A DNA stretch of 64,000 bases from Alkalihalobacillus alcalophilus ATCC 27647 = CGMCC 1.3604. GTDB lineage: Bacteria > Bacillota > Bacilli > Bacillales > Bacillaceae_D. Below, piece by piece: positions 34,554-43,443 of this stretch; within the stretch, counting starts at the first letter, position 1; every line of letters begins with the position of its first letter. The position numbers were made by a program, and so were the translations under genes. The DNA lies in assembly GCF_000292245.2 (NCBI RefSeq), contig NZ_ALPT02000015.1, positions 3,130 to 67,129 of the forward strand, given 5' to 3'. The notes beneath the pieces are model-generated. The model did no database searches. It saw nothing but the letters and a program-made list of their open reading frames with translations, and was not told where the DNA came from.

Positions 34554-35540
34554 CTATAAATAATCTCTCAAATTATCAGCAACTTCTTCAACATCTAAAT
34601 CTAAATACTGAGTTGTGACAGCTAAATTAGAATGTCCTAGAGCTTTAGAGATTAAAGCAAGGTTTGCTCCTTTGTTTAACAAACTTTTGGCATAACCCCT
34701 TCTTAAAGCATGAGGATTGATATTATTAAGTCCAAACTTTTTAGCATATTTATTCAACTGTTTTGAAATGGCATTATTTGTTGATTTAGTATTTAATGAT
34801 GTTCCCTTATAACTAATGAACAAGTAAGAGTTTTTCTGACCATAATACTCTCTAATTTTATTGTTCTGTTGTATTAATACTTTCAAAAGATGCAATAACT
34901 CATCATCAACTGGTAATTTTAAGAGTTTGTGATTCTTTAACACTGTTCCATCCATACAAAGTAGCTTATTGTCAAAGTCAACATGCTTCTCTTGGAGTTG
35001 TCCTAGTGTATTAATTCTCACTCCTGTCTTATAAAGTGTTAATACTGCCACAGCATCTCTTAAACCTATATAAGTATTCAAGTCTAAAAGTGACAATAAC
35101 ACCATTACATCATCTTCCTTAGCACCCTTTTTGACCTTTTTATCCACTTTAATATTTATTCCATGCCAAAACTTTGAACTGAACCATCCATTTTTAAAGC
35201 ACTTGCTTAGGATTGCTTTTAAACATTTTAGCCTTGTCAGTTTAGTCTGATTAGATACCTGCATAGAATCAAGCCATAAATAGATTGTATCTGTAGTTAT
35301 CTCTTCAAGATATTTAACATTAGTGACTTGTCTGAATTGAGTCATATACCTGATGTAATCAGTTAAAGTTCTTTCCCTGTAGCCACTAACTTTCATTTGC
35401 TGAACAATAATATCCATTACACTGTCTAACTCTCTACCTTTTGTTACACTAGGAGTCTTACCCTCCTTAATACTGTTGTTCACCTGTTTAAATGCTGAAA
35501 AATCTGCATCAACATCAAAGATACCTTTTCTCTTAGTCAT
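34554..35540 (-). CDS. Tyrosine recombinase/integrase of the element
   Basis: A 328-residue phage-type integrase. The N-terminal SAM-like core-binding domain (VSGYRERTLTDYIRYMTQFRQV) spans about residues 50-140. The catalytic domain shows the first Arg in KTGVRINTLGQL, a Lys in the beta-hairpin, HALRRGYAKSLL (H-x-x-R), the LGHSNLAVTTQYLDL motif (His plus nucleophile Tyr). It lies about 150 bases from the 3' end of tRNA-Arg, the usual position for a tRNA-targeting integrase. It contains no CpG and all Arg codons are AGA or AGG. Confidence 0.93.
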   Translation of the reverse strand: MTKRKGIFDVDADFSAFKQVNNSIKEGKTPSVTKGRELDSVMDIIVQQMKVSGYRERTLTDYIRYMTQFRQVTNVKYLEEITTDTIYLWLDSMQVSNQTKLTRLKCLKAILSKCFKNGWFSSKFWHGINIKVDKKVKKGAKEDDVMVLLSLLDLNTYIGLRDAVAVLTLYKTGVRINTLGQLQEKHVDFDNKLLCMDGTVLKNHKLLKLPVDDELLHLLKVLIQQNNKIREYYGQKNSYLFISYKGTSLNTKSTNNAISKQLNKYAKKFGLNNINPHALRRGYAKSLLNKGANLALISKALGHSNLAVTTQYLDLDVEEVADNLRDYL

Positions 35541-35627
35541 ACTGTTTCCTCCATTTAGCTAATTGGAGGCAATAGAAACTTGCAGTAATATTGCAGGCAC
35601 AAAAAAAGAGATGCTCCCACAGTGTTC

Positions 35628-35677
35628 TAATCTGTGTTAACATCCCTTATCAGTATCAAACCCTGTCATATCAGGGG
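35628..35677. promoter_or_regulatory. Right-end arm sites (integrase/excisionase binding candidates)
   Basis: TAATCTGTGTTAAC (35628-35641) is the exact inverse of the left-end GTTAACACAGATTA. CCTTATCAGT then CATATCA (from 35645) repeats the left-end motif in direct orientation. Located between the integrase gene and the tRNA. Confidence 0.55.
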
Positions 35678-35693
35678 TTTATGTAAGATTCAA

Positions 35694-35770
<77 letters not shown>

Positions 35771-35779
35771 AAAATAAAA

Positions 35780-35850
35780 AGCGGGTGATGAGAATCGAAC
35801 TCACGACATCAGCTTGGAAGGCTGAGGTTTTACCACTAAACTACACCCGC
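35780..35850 (-). tRNA. tRNA-Gly (anticodon TCC)
   Basis: 71 bases, acceptor GCGGGTG/CACCCGC, anticodon loop CTTCCAA (TCC, reads GGA), T-loop GTTCGATTC, no encoded CCA. It precedes tRNA-Arg by nine bases on the same strand, so the two are co-transcribed. Confidence 0.95.
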
Positions 35851-36127
35851 ATATTAAAGAATGAAATTTTCAATTCATGAACTTTGTTTCAATCACTTGC
35901 GACGCTTATAAATATACAGCATAATCAACTTCAAGTCAACAGTTTCCAATAAAAAAATTATATTTTTTCTTTCATTCGAACAAAACCAAGCCAACCTAGC
36001 TTATCGATTGGGAGTTGACTTTTAACTCATTGAAGTATATTGACATTATACATTTTGGCACTAGGTTAAGCAATCATGTATTTAATGTTATGAACCCATT
36101 TCGCTTGGCCACCAAACCCTGTTTTTC

Positions 36128-36470
36128 TTATCATCCTCTCTCTTTACACTTTAGGTACCACTTTTCACTTCATTCTTCCTCTTTTTTTGTTTCCATCTCC
36201 CTTTGGATACCACTTTTCACTTCACTCTTCCTCTTTTTTTGTTTCCATCTCCCTTTGGATACCACTTTTCACTTCACTCTTCCTCTTTTTTTGTCACCAC
36301 CTCCCTTTGGGTACCACTTTTCACTTCACTCTTCCTCTTTTTTTGTCACCATCTCCCTTTGGGTACTACTTTCCTCACTCCCCTCTTCTTTTTCTTATAA
36401 CCATCTCTCTTTGGGTACCACTTTTACCGATTCCCTTCTTACTTTCTTGCTTCCAAATCTCTCCTTTCCA
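36128..36470. repeat. Tandem array, 52-bp period, about 6 copies
   Basis: The phase-marking GG of TTTGGATACC/TTTGGGTACC recurs at 36154, 36205, 36257, 36309, 36361 and 36413. Units read TTTGGATACCACTTTTCACT then a pyrimidine-rich part ending CCATCTCCC. The plus strand is almost pure pyrimidine-rich. It lies beyond the 3' end of ysnB; open frames through it are artefacts of the repeats. Confidence 0.88.
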
Positions 36471-36537
36471 CCAAAAAAGCGCCCCGCGATAAACTCGCTG
36501 AACGCCTCTTCTATCTGTTTTCCGTTTAAATCTTATC

Positions 36538-37062
36538 TTACCCCTTCACTACTCGTTCAAATTGCTCTGATAGCTCTGGATACTCGTCTCCGTCGATTGT
36601 ATGGAAGGTTACGCGGATATTGGCTTCATCGACTTCACAAATAACATAGGTTTGCGTCCGGGCTGGGCGAAACGGAAGACGAATACTGCCTGGGTTAATA
36701 TAAACGATCCCATTTTCAGCAAAAGCTGTGGCAATATGAGAATGGCCAAAGCAGACGAGTTCAGCTCCGACTTCTTCCGCCCGATAAGTTAAATTAGTGG
36801 CTGTCATTTTGACATTGTAAAGGTGGCCATGTGTAACGTATAGTTTTACTGGTCCTAGCTGTTCTAATACTTCTTCTGGGAAGTCTTCACCATAATCACA
36901 ATTTCCTCGTACGACAATCATTTCTTTTAAGACAGCGTCAGTTCCTCGCAATTCAGAATCACCGCAGTGGATCATATAATCGACCTCTTCTTTATGTCTG
37001 TCGATGATTGGCTTTAATTCACCTTGCCAGCTATGGCTATCACTTAAAATTAAAAATTTCAT
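36538..37062 (-). CDS. ysnB: YfcE/MJ0936-type metallophosphoesterase
   Basis: A 174-residue calcineurin-like phosphodiesterase. Metal-binding motifs are DSHSW at residues 7-11, HCGDSE near 38, RGNCD near 59, THGH near 83 and FGHSH near 106-110. The start at MKFLILSDSHS (37062) is set by AGGAG upstream; an in-frame ATG at 37095 is less likely. It is the last gene of the rph-ysnA-ysnB cluster, as in B. subtilis. The physiological substrate is not known to me. Confidence 0.9.
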   Translation of the reverse strand: MKFLILSDSHSWQGELKPIIDRHKEEVDYMIHCGDSELRGTDAVLKEMIVVRGNCDYGEDFPEEVLEQLGPVKLYVTHGHLYNVKMTATNLTYRAEEVGAELVCFGHSHIATAFAENGIVYINPGSIRLPFRPARTQTYVICEVDEANIRVTFHTIDGDEYPELSEQFERVVKG

Positions 37063-37096
37063 CCACTTACGCTCCTCTCCTAGTACCCTTTTCAAG

Positions 37097-37696
37097 CTAT
37101 CCTTTTAGCAAATGCTGATTTTTCTTTAGCACTTCAATCGCCTTCGCTCGATGACTAATTTTATTTTTTTCAACAGGCTCGAGCTCAGCCATCGTTACCC
37201 CTTTTTCAGGCACAAAGAAAATCGGGTCATACCCAAATCCACCGTTACCTTTTGGCTCCTCTGTAATAATTCCTTCACAATCACCTTCAAAAAAGTGCGA
37301 CTCTCCTGTCGGAAAAGCGAGAGCTAATGTGCAATGGAAACGAGCTGTCCTTTTATCAATTGGAACACCCTTTAGTTCAAGCAAAACTTTTTCAAGATTT
37401 GCTTGATCATCTTTTCCTTCTCCAGCATAACGAGCGGAATAAACACCAGGTTCCCCTCCTAAAGCATCAACAATTAAACCAGAGTCATCTGCTAAAACGG
37501 GGAGTTGAAATTCTTTTGCAATAACACTTGCTTTTTTCAAAGCATTCTCTTGAAAAGTTTCTCCATCTTCTACAATATCAGGGATTTCAGGATAATCAAG
37601 TAAGGTTTTAACTTCGATTCCGTCTTCAGAGAAAATGGAAGCGAGCTCTTTTGCTTTCCCTTGATTCTTAGTTGCAATAATTAATGTTTTCGCCAT
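37097..37696 (-). CDS. ysnA: XTP/dITP diphosphatase (RdgB/HAM1)
   Basis: House-cleaning enzyme that hydrolyses non-canonical purine NTPs (XTP, ITP, dITP) to the monophosphates. The 199-residue protein begins KTLIIATKNQGKAKELASIF (substrate-binding T/SxNxxK motif), has DDSGLIVDALGGEPGVYSAR near 66-85 and GFGYDPIFFVPE near 148. It abuts rph with no gap (rph stops at 37697), so they are co-translated. Confidence 0.95.
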   Translation of the reverse strand: MAKTLIIATKNQGKAKELASIFSEDGIEVKTLLDYPEIPDIVEDGETFQENALKKASVIAKEFQLPVLADDSGLIVDALGGEPGVYSARYAGEGKDDQANLEKVLLELKGVPIDKRTARFHCTLALAFPTGESHFFEGDCEGIITEEPKGNGGFGYDPIFFVPEKGVTMAELEPVEKNKISHRAKAIEVLKKNQHLLKG

Positions 37697-38458
37697 TTAT
37701 TTCCCCTCTTTTTCGGCCGCTAAAATAAGCTTGCTAATTTCTTCCCCTAATGCTTCTTTTTGAATGAGGAAAAGCTGTTCAATCCCTTCCTCTGCATAAT
37801 CTAATAATTGATTAAACTGTTGTCTCGAGAACGTTGCTTCTTCTCCTGTTCCTTGCACTTCCACAAATTGATGAGCTCCTGTCATCACGACATTCATATC
37901 CACTTCAGCGGTCGCATCCTCTTCATAACATAGATCTAATAAAACCTCTGATTCAGAATTAACCCCAACCGAAACAGCCGCGAGAAAATCTTTTACCGGC
38001 CATGCTTTCAATTTACCATCTTCTTTTAATTTATGAAGTGCTAGGGATAAAGCGATAAACGCACCTGTAATCGAGGCTGTTCTCGTTCCGCCATCTGCCT
38101 GAATGACGTCACAATCAATCCATAATGTTCGTTCTCCTAACTTTCCAAGGTCAATAACTGAACGTAAGGCTCGTCCAATGAGACGCTGAATTTCCATCGT
38201 CCGCCCTGTTACTTTCCCTTTTGTTGATTCCCGCATATTTCGCTGTTCTGTCGCTCTCGGCAACATCGAATACTCTGCCGTAATCCACCCTTTACCTTGT
38301 CCCCTCATAAATGGTGGAACCCGGTCTTCAATACTCGCTGTGCAAATGACCTTTGTTTGTCCCATTGATATAAGTACAGACCCTTCTGCATGCATCGTAT
38401 AGTTTAATTCCAACTTTACAGGTCTAATTTGATTTGATTTTCTTTCATCCGTTCTCAT
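37697..38458 (-). CDS. rph: Ribonuclease PH
   Basis: Phosphorolytic 3'-5' exoribonuclease that trims tRNA 3' ends. From MRTDERKSNQIRPVKL (253 residues) the RNase PH core shows GSVLISMGQTKVICTASIE, the phosphate-binding RGQGKGWITAEYSMLPRAT region near 65-85, GRTMEIQRLIGRALR and DCDVIQADGGTRTASITGA near 120-135. AAGGAGG precedes tandem ATG codons; 38458 has the better spacing. Upstream in-frame codons to 38500 are unlikely to be translated. Confidence 0.95.
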   Translation of the reverse strand: MRTDERKSNQIRPVKLELNYTMHAEGSVLISMGQTKVICTASIEDRVPPFMRGQGKGWITAEYSMLPRATEQRNMRESTKGKVTGRTMEIQRLIGRALRSVIDLGKLGERTLWIDCDVIQADGGTRTASITGAFIALSLALHKLKEDGKLKAWPVKDFLAAVSVGVNSESEVLLDLCYEEDATAEVDMNVVMTGAHQFVEVQGTGEEATFSRQQFNQLLDYAEEGIEQLFLIQKEALGEEISKLILAAEKEGK

Positions 38459-38520
38459 CATGCCCTCCTTGAGTCGGTTTACTTGTTGAACCCTAAACAA
38501 CCTACTGTTACTTTCATTAA

Positions 38521-38555
38521 AAAGGGAAAAAGAGGTAGCATCTGCTCCTCTTTAT
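38521..38555 (-). terminator. Intrinsic terminator between gerM and rph
   Basis: AGAGGAGCA and TGCTACCTCT arms (one bulge) followed by TTTTTCCCTTTTT on the minus strand. Confidence 0.7.
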
Positions 38556-38631
38556 CTTTTTCCTATATCATTATAAAGAATTTTAGCTTTAACAGCAATT
38601 TGTTCATGATTTTATTTCCAATAGATAAATC

Positions 38632-39747
38632 TTAGTATTTACCTGTATTGATATCTTTAGGCCTAGTTAACGTTTCAACAACTTCACCAGATTCCATCAT
38701 GACTTCCTCATTGCCTTCTACTAATAGTGCTACTTCCTCGACTCCTTCTTGTTCCGTTAATGTTAAGGCAAGCATGTTCAGGGCCGTTTCAGAAACAGTC
38801 GTTGTTTCGATCCCCGTTAAAAGCTCCTCACTAAAATTTAAGGTCACAACCCCATCCTGAAAAATGGGTTCATCCAATAATGTCGCACCACGGATATCGG
38901 ATAATAAGCGATAACTCGTATTTGGAAGTGGCCCTGATAACAGTTCCTCCACGGCCACTTGATATGGATTATCCAAACCACTCGCGACACTTCTCGTCAC
39001 AGGAACATAGTAAGTATATTCTCCATTATCACCTAAAAAATAAAGGGTCACACTTTCTGAATTCACGAGATTAACAAGACCCGCTGTTTCCAAATTGATA
39101 CCATCTTTACGACTGACCCCTTCTCCAATTGGAGTATTTTGGTGTGGCATCACTTTTTGCTCGTAGCCATTAATTTGGATTTTGACACTTTCAACCGTTT
39201 CAAATTGGGTCAAGGTCCACGTAATCGCCTCAACAATTTCTCGTTCCATCTTCGGATCATATTCTCTAAATTCTTCTGAGAAATTTGCTGTCGCTACCCC
39301 GTCTTTTAAGTTGACATTCATTTCAGTCCCAGGAGGTAGTACCGCTTTAAAACCACTTGGCAACAATTCCGTTACCGGTCCACCTTCAACTAAATATTCA
39401 AGCGATTGCTGAAGAACTTCAATGTTTTTTGGCACCATAATCGTTTGTGGCACAACTAGTCCGTTTTGATCAAATAAATAAACTTCTCGCTCAACCAAAT
39501 CAGCTACCGCTTCATCAACACCATCTTCTTCTGTTGCTTCGCCATCCTTCTCTTCATTTTGCTCCTCTTCTTCATCCGATCCATCGATATCGTCTTCATC
39601 TAAATCTAGTTCGTCCTCATCTTCTACATATTGGACTGGCGGAGCATCCATATCATTCATCGCATCATCTGATCCCGAAGAACAAGCTGTAGCTGTTAAC
39701 GCCACAAATAAAAGCACAGGGACCCCTCTACGTAACATTTTGCGCAT
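38632..39747 (-). CDS. gerM: GerM spore germination/peptidoglycan lipoprotein
   Basis: A 371-residue lipoprotein: MRKMLRRGVPVLLFVALTAT is the signal and ATAC the lipobox with Cys22. A ~50-residue linker made almost entirely of Asp/Glu follows (EDEDELDLDEDDIDGSDEEE). Two GerMN domains follow (near 85-200 and 235-350), the family's PG-associated domain. In B. subtilis GerM is sigma-E dependent and needed for spore assembly and germination. The acidic linker is much more extreme than I recall for B. subtilis and would suit an alkaline exterior. Confidence 0.93.
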   Translation of the reverse strand: MRKMLRRGVPVLLFVALTATACSSGSDDAMNDMDAPPVQYVEDEDELDLDEDDIDGSDEEEEQNEEKDGEATEEDGVDEAVADLVEREVYLFDQNGLVVPQTIMVPKNIEVLQQSLEYLVEGGPVTELLPSGFKAVLPPGTEMNVNLKDGVATANFSEEFREYDPKMEREIVEAITWTLTQFETVESVKIQINGYEQKVMPHQNTPIGEGVSRKDGINLETAGLVNLVNSESVTLYFLGDNGEYTYYVPVTRSVASGLDNPYQVAVEELLSGPLPNTSYRLLSDIRGATLLDEPIFQDGVVTLNFSEELLTGIETTTVSETALNMLALTLTEQEGVEEVALLVEGNEEVMMESGEVVETLTRPKDINTGKY

Positions 39748-39904
39748 TGTTTTCCCTCCTTAGGTAGTTTGTACTTTTATGTATACGAGCTTATTTCCAG
39801 AATAGACCTACCTATGCAAATCTTTTTTAATTCTCAACGAAAAAATGAATAAGGGTTGTTTCTCAAATGTTAGAAAACCTGAAAAAATAGCTAAAGTTAT
39901 TAAA

Positions 39905-40100
39905 TTGCTTTGGGAATCATTGCTGCTCTTTGATTCCCTTTGCGGCTCTTATTCGATTGCTTTCTGCTTCATTGACTCTCTTTGATTCCCTTTGCTGCTG
40001 TCATTCATATGCTTTTGACCTCATTCACCTTCATTGATTCCTTTCCCCACTCTTGTTCACATTCTTTCGACTTCATTCGCCTCTTTTGAATCGTCTATTG
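39905..40100. repeat. Degenerate tandem repeat, 52-bp period, about 4 units
   Basis: TGATTCC-type anchors recur at 39931, 39983, 40035 and 40087, exactly 52 bases apart, with a CTTCATTSA element in each unit. The unit is clearly related to 57627-57700. It lies between gerM and racE. Confidence 0.7.
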
Positions 40101-40116
40101 CTCGTCAAAACCGCAC

Positions 40117-40145
40117 AAAAAAAACTGCTAAAAAATTCAGCAGTT
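40117..40145 (-). terminator. Intrinsic terminator after racE
   Basis: AACTGCT and AGCAGTT arms with an A/T-rich loop, then eight T on the minus strand. Confidence 0.85.
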
Positions 40146-40165
40146 CCAATTCCTTTTCGCTCTAT

Positions 40166-40966
40166 TTAATCTATGAGTTGCATATGCTCCACACATTCTA
40201 CATTCATTTCAAGCCACTGATCCGCAAGAAGCTTAAATTGGGCAGCCTCTCCTGTTGTGTAAAAACGATGTTTAGGGACCCGTTTCCCTGTATAGAGCAA
40301 GCCTTGATAATATAATAAACTACTTACTTCACGGGCCGTTTCTTCGCCTGATGAAATTAATCGCACCTCTTGACCAACCGCTTCTTGAATCGGTTCTTTT
40401 AATAGAGGATAATGAGTGCAGCCTAAAATGAGCGTATCAAATTTTTTCCCTTTTAAGGTACTTAACGTACGGTTCACAACCTCAGTTGCTGTCTCTCCTC
40501 TAAAAATCCCACTTTCAACTAAAGGAACAAACGCTGGACAGGCTAAACTTTCAATTTCAATTTGACTATTAATCGCCATTAATTCTTTTTCATATGCCTG
40601 GCTTTTAATCGTTCCCTCTGTACCAATAATCGCTACATGATCATTTTGAGTTACTTTTAAGGCACTGACCGCACCTGGATGAACGACCCCAATTGTCGGG
40701 ATCGTTAATGTTTCACTCACTTCTTTTAATACAACCGCCGCTGCCGTATTACATGCAATTACGAGCATTTTAATTCCTTCATCGACAAGACGATTGATCA
40801 TTTGCCATGTAAACTCACGCACTTCTTCAGGGGTTCTAGGTCCATATGGACATCTTGCCGAATCGCCTATATAAATAATTTCTTCCTTTGGCAGCTGTCT
40901 TAATAATTCCTTTGCTACCGTTAAACCACCTAAGCCGGAGTCAATGACACCAATCGGTTTATTCAA
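40166..40966 (-). CDS. racE: Glutamate racemase
   Basis: Interconverts L- and D-glutamate for peptidoglycan (and poly-gamma-glutamate). The 266-residue sequence begins PIGVIDSGLGGLTVAKEL; the two catalytic Cys lie in VIACNTAAAVV (near 73) and LGCTHYPLL (near 185), both present. Position between the MarR gene and gerM matches B. subtilis racE. Confidence 0.95.
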   Translation of the reverse strand: MNKPIGVIDSGLGGLTVAKELLRQLPKEEIIYIGDSARCPYGPRTPEEVREFTWQMINRLVDEGIKMLVIACNTAAAVVLKEVSETLTIPTIGVVHPGAVSALKVTQNDHVAIIGTEGTIKSQAYEKELMAINSQIEIESLACPAFVPLVESGIFRGETATEVVNRTLSTLKGKKFDTLILGCTHYPLLKEPIQEAVGQEVRLISSGEETAREVSSLLYYQGLLYTGKRVPKHRFYTTGEAAQFKLLADQWLEMNVECVEHMQLID

Positions 40967-41001
40967 TCTACTTCCCTCAATTTCTAAGATTCTCTTTGTT
41001 G

Positions 41002-41454
41002 CTATTGTTTTACTCTTGAACGTTTCATTTCTTCATAAAGGCCTCGTAAATTCTTTTCAAATGAATCAACATCCTCTGACGAAAAATTATGAAGAATTTC
41101 TTTTAAATAATCCTGTCTTTGTACAATCACTTCATCAATAATTTCTTTGCCTTTATTTAATAAATGAATCCGTACGACTCGACGGTCACTTTGATCACGC
41201 ACTCTTTCAACCAACTTATTCTTTTCCATTCGATCAATTAAGTCGGTCGTAGTACTGAAGGCTAAATACATTCTTCCAGATAAATCACCAATCGTCATAT
41301 CTCCCTTTTCACTTAACCATTGTAAGGCGATAAATTGTGGTGGCGTAATTGGAAATTGAGTAAGAATCTCCCGTCCTTTTTGTTTAATCATTTGTGCTAC
41401 CATTCGTAAAGAACGTTCAATCTCTATAACCTGCTGCTCCTCCAAATACTGCAC
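41002..41454 (-). CDS. ysmB: MarR-family transcriptional regulator (YsmB)
   Basis: A 150-residue winged-helix regulator. The DNA-binding region is FIALQWLSEKGDMTIGDLSG then LAFSTTTDLIDRMEKNKLVERV, with the wing RDQSDRRVVRIHL. It shows the typical MarR dimerisation helices at both ends. Located just upstream of racE as in B. subtilis. Its target and ligand cannot be inferred; autoregulation or control of racE is possible. Confidence 0.9.
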   Translation of the reverse strand: MQYLEEQQVIEIERSLRMVAQMIKQKGREILTQFPITPPQFIALQWLSEKGDMTIGDLSGRMYLAFSTTTDLIDRMEKNKLVERVRDQSDRRVVRIHLLNKGKEIIDEVIVQRQDYLKEILHNFSSEDVDSFEKNLRGLYEEMKRSRVKQ

Positions 41455-41630
41455 CTCCCTATTATTGTGTATAAACGAATTTCGACCTTATTCTACTTTT
41501 ATTTTCCCTTTTTTCTACTAAAAGATCAAGATCAAAAGAAAACTCGTCAACTAACTGCCTAGAATAGAGCACCGCTAAGGGAAGGAAGTCTTTCCTATTA
41601 CACTCCACTATCCACTTTCATTCCAATACA

Positions 41631-41675
41631 TATAATGAAAGCCGGTAACATTTTACGAATAAAATGTTACCGGCT
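41631..41675 (-). terminator. Intrinsic terminator after ptsI
   Basis: A perfect 16-bp stem AGCCGGTAACATTTTA with a 4-base loop (41640-41675), then TTTCATTAT. A short T-run on the plus strand also makes it potentially bidirectional. Confidence 0.85.
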
Positions 41676-41718
41676 GCTTTTCATATCAGAGGAGGGGTTT
41701 GTCCCATCCATCTAGTAA

Positions 41719-43443
41719 TTATGGTAAAAATCGAGTTCTTACCTCTTGTTCTATTTCTTCAGATGTATCAAAAGCTAATAAACTTGTTACCCATTCTGCA
41801 GTTTCTTGTTTAGACAACTGAAGCAACTGATTTCGAGCAGGTAAAATAGATGTCGCACTCATACTAAATTCATCAAGACCAAGTCCTAATAAAATTGGAA
41901 TCGCGACTTCATCACCAGCCATTTCTCCACACATGCCAACCCACTTGCCTTCTTGATGAGCAACATCGATAACATTTTTAATTAAACGAATAATGGCAGG
42001 ATGGTATGGTTGATATAAATAGGAGACACGTTCATTCATTCGATCAGCCGCTAATGTATATTGAATTAAGTCATTAGTTCCAATACTAAAGAAATCAACT
42101 TCTTTTACAAAACGATCTGCTGCTGCTGCCGTTGATGGAATTTCAACCATAATGCCAATTTCAATTGAATCCGAAACTTCAATTCCTTCAGTGATAAGCT
42201 TGTCCTTTTCTTCTTGAAGGATCACTTTCGCTTGTCTTAATTCTTCCATAGCTGCGATCATCGGAAACATAATTTTTAAATTTCCAAATGAACTAGCACG
42301 TAATAGGGCTCTTAATTGAACTCTAAACATATCAGGCATCTCTAAACAAAGACGGACAGCACGCAAGCCTAAAAATGGGTTCATTTCTTCCGGTAAATCT
42401 AAATATGGAAGCTCTTTATCCCCACCAATATCTAACGTCCGAATGACAACGGGTTTTCCTTCCATCTTCTCAAGAACTGTTTTGTATGCTTCATACTGTT
42501 CTTCTTCAGATGGTAATTCATCACGACCCATATAAAGAAATTCGGTACGGAAAAGCCCAACACCTTCCGCTCCGTTTTTAATAACCCCTTCTAAATCATT
42601 GGTTGTCCCGATATTGGCTGCAAGTTCAACATGGGCTCCATCAGAAGTTAACGTTTTTTCATTGACGAGCTTTTTCCATTCTTCTTTTTCTTTCAAGAAG
42701 GAAGCTCTTTTTTCTTCATATTGTTTGATTTCCTGAGCAGTCGGGTTCAAAATGACCGTTCCATCCAATCCATCTACAATAATCGTCATTCCATTTTCGA
42801 TTTGTTCGGTAATTTTTTTTGTACCAACAACCGCCGGGATTTCTAGCGAACGAGACATAATCGCAGAGTGCGATGTACGACCACCGATATTAGTAGCAAA
42901 TCCTTTTACATATTCAGGATTAATTTGGGCTGTATCGGATGGAGTCAAATCATGAGCAATGACAATTGTTTCTTCCGTTATCGTTGCAAGTGAAGTTGCT
43001 TCAAAACCAAATAAATGGCTAAGCACGCGTGTTTTGACATCATAAATATCAGCCGCACGCTCTTTCATATATTCATTATCCATATTTTCAAACATCGTTA
43101 TGAACATCGTCGCCACTTCATTTAATGCAAAACCAGCGTTGTATTGTTCTGTTCGAATTTTATCCTTAACCGCATCGACTAATTCTGGATCGGCTAAAAC
43201 TAATAGGTGTGCAGCAAAAATTTCTGCTTTGTCTGCCCCCATTTTTTCTTCTGTCTCATCTTTAATTTTAGAAAGCTCTTGCTTTGAGATAGCAAGAGCT
43301 TCATCAAATCGTTGTACCTCGTCTTCAACGCTTTCTACCTTAGATGCCACAATATCAAACGTTGGTTCCTCATGTAAAAAAGCCTTTGCTATCGCAACAC
43401 CTTGTGCGGCAGCCACTCCTTGTAAGACGGTGGAACTACTCAT
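41719..43443 (-). CDS. ptsI: PTS enzyme I (phosphoenolpyruvate-protein phosphotransferase)
   Basis: Accepts phosphate from PEP and passes it to HPr, driving PTS sugar uptake. The 574-residue protein has the active-site His in GGRTSHSAIMSRSLEIP near 190, the PEP-binding LFRTEFLYMGRDELPSEEEQ near 294, and the C-terminal signature DFFSIGTNDLIQYTLAADR near 455 plus GMCGEMAGD with the catalytic Cys near 502. It overlaps the ptsH stop by one base. This pair sits between gerE and ysmB, unlike B. subtilis where ptsHI follow ptsG. Confidence 0.96.
   Translation of the reverse strand: MSSSTVLQGVAAAQGVAIAKAFLHEEPTFDIVASKVESVEDEVQRFDEALAISKQELSKIKDETEEKMGADKAEIFAAHLLVLADPELVDAVKDKIRTEQYNAGFALNEVATMFITMFENMDNEYMKERAADIYDVKTRVLSHLFGFEATSLATITEETIVIAHDLTPSDTAQINPEYVKGFATNIGGRTSHSAIMSRSLEIPAVVGTKKITEQIENGMTIIVDGLDGTVILNPTAQEIKQYEEKRASFLKEKEEWKKLVNEKTLTSDGAHVELAANIGTTNDLEGVIKNGAEGVGLFRTEFLYMGRDELPSEEEQYEAYKTVLEKMEGKPVVIRTLDIGGDKELPYLDLPEEMNPFLGLRAVRLCLEMPDMFRVQLRALLRASSFGNLKIMFPMIAAMEELRQAKVILQEEKDKLITEGIEVSDSIEIGIMVEIPSTAAAADRFVKEVDFFSIGTNDLIQYTLAADRMNERVSYLYQPYHPAIIRLIKNVIDVAHQEGKWVGMCGEMAGDEVAIPILLGLGLDEFSMSATSILPARNQLLQLSKQETAEWVTSLLAFDTSEEIEQEVRTRFLP

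Noticed and set aside
36015..36644. Three overlapping plus-strand frames of 65-209 residues
   Set aside because: They run through the pyrimidine-rich 52-bp array and the 3' end of ysnB in antisense; repeated FHFTLPLF-type peptides reflect the DNA repeat.
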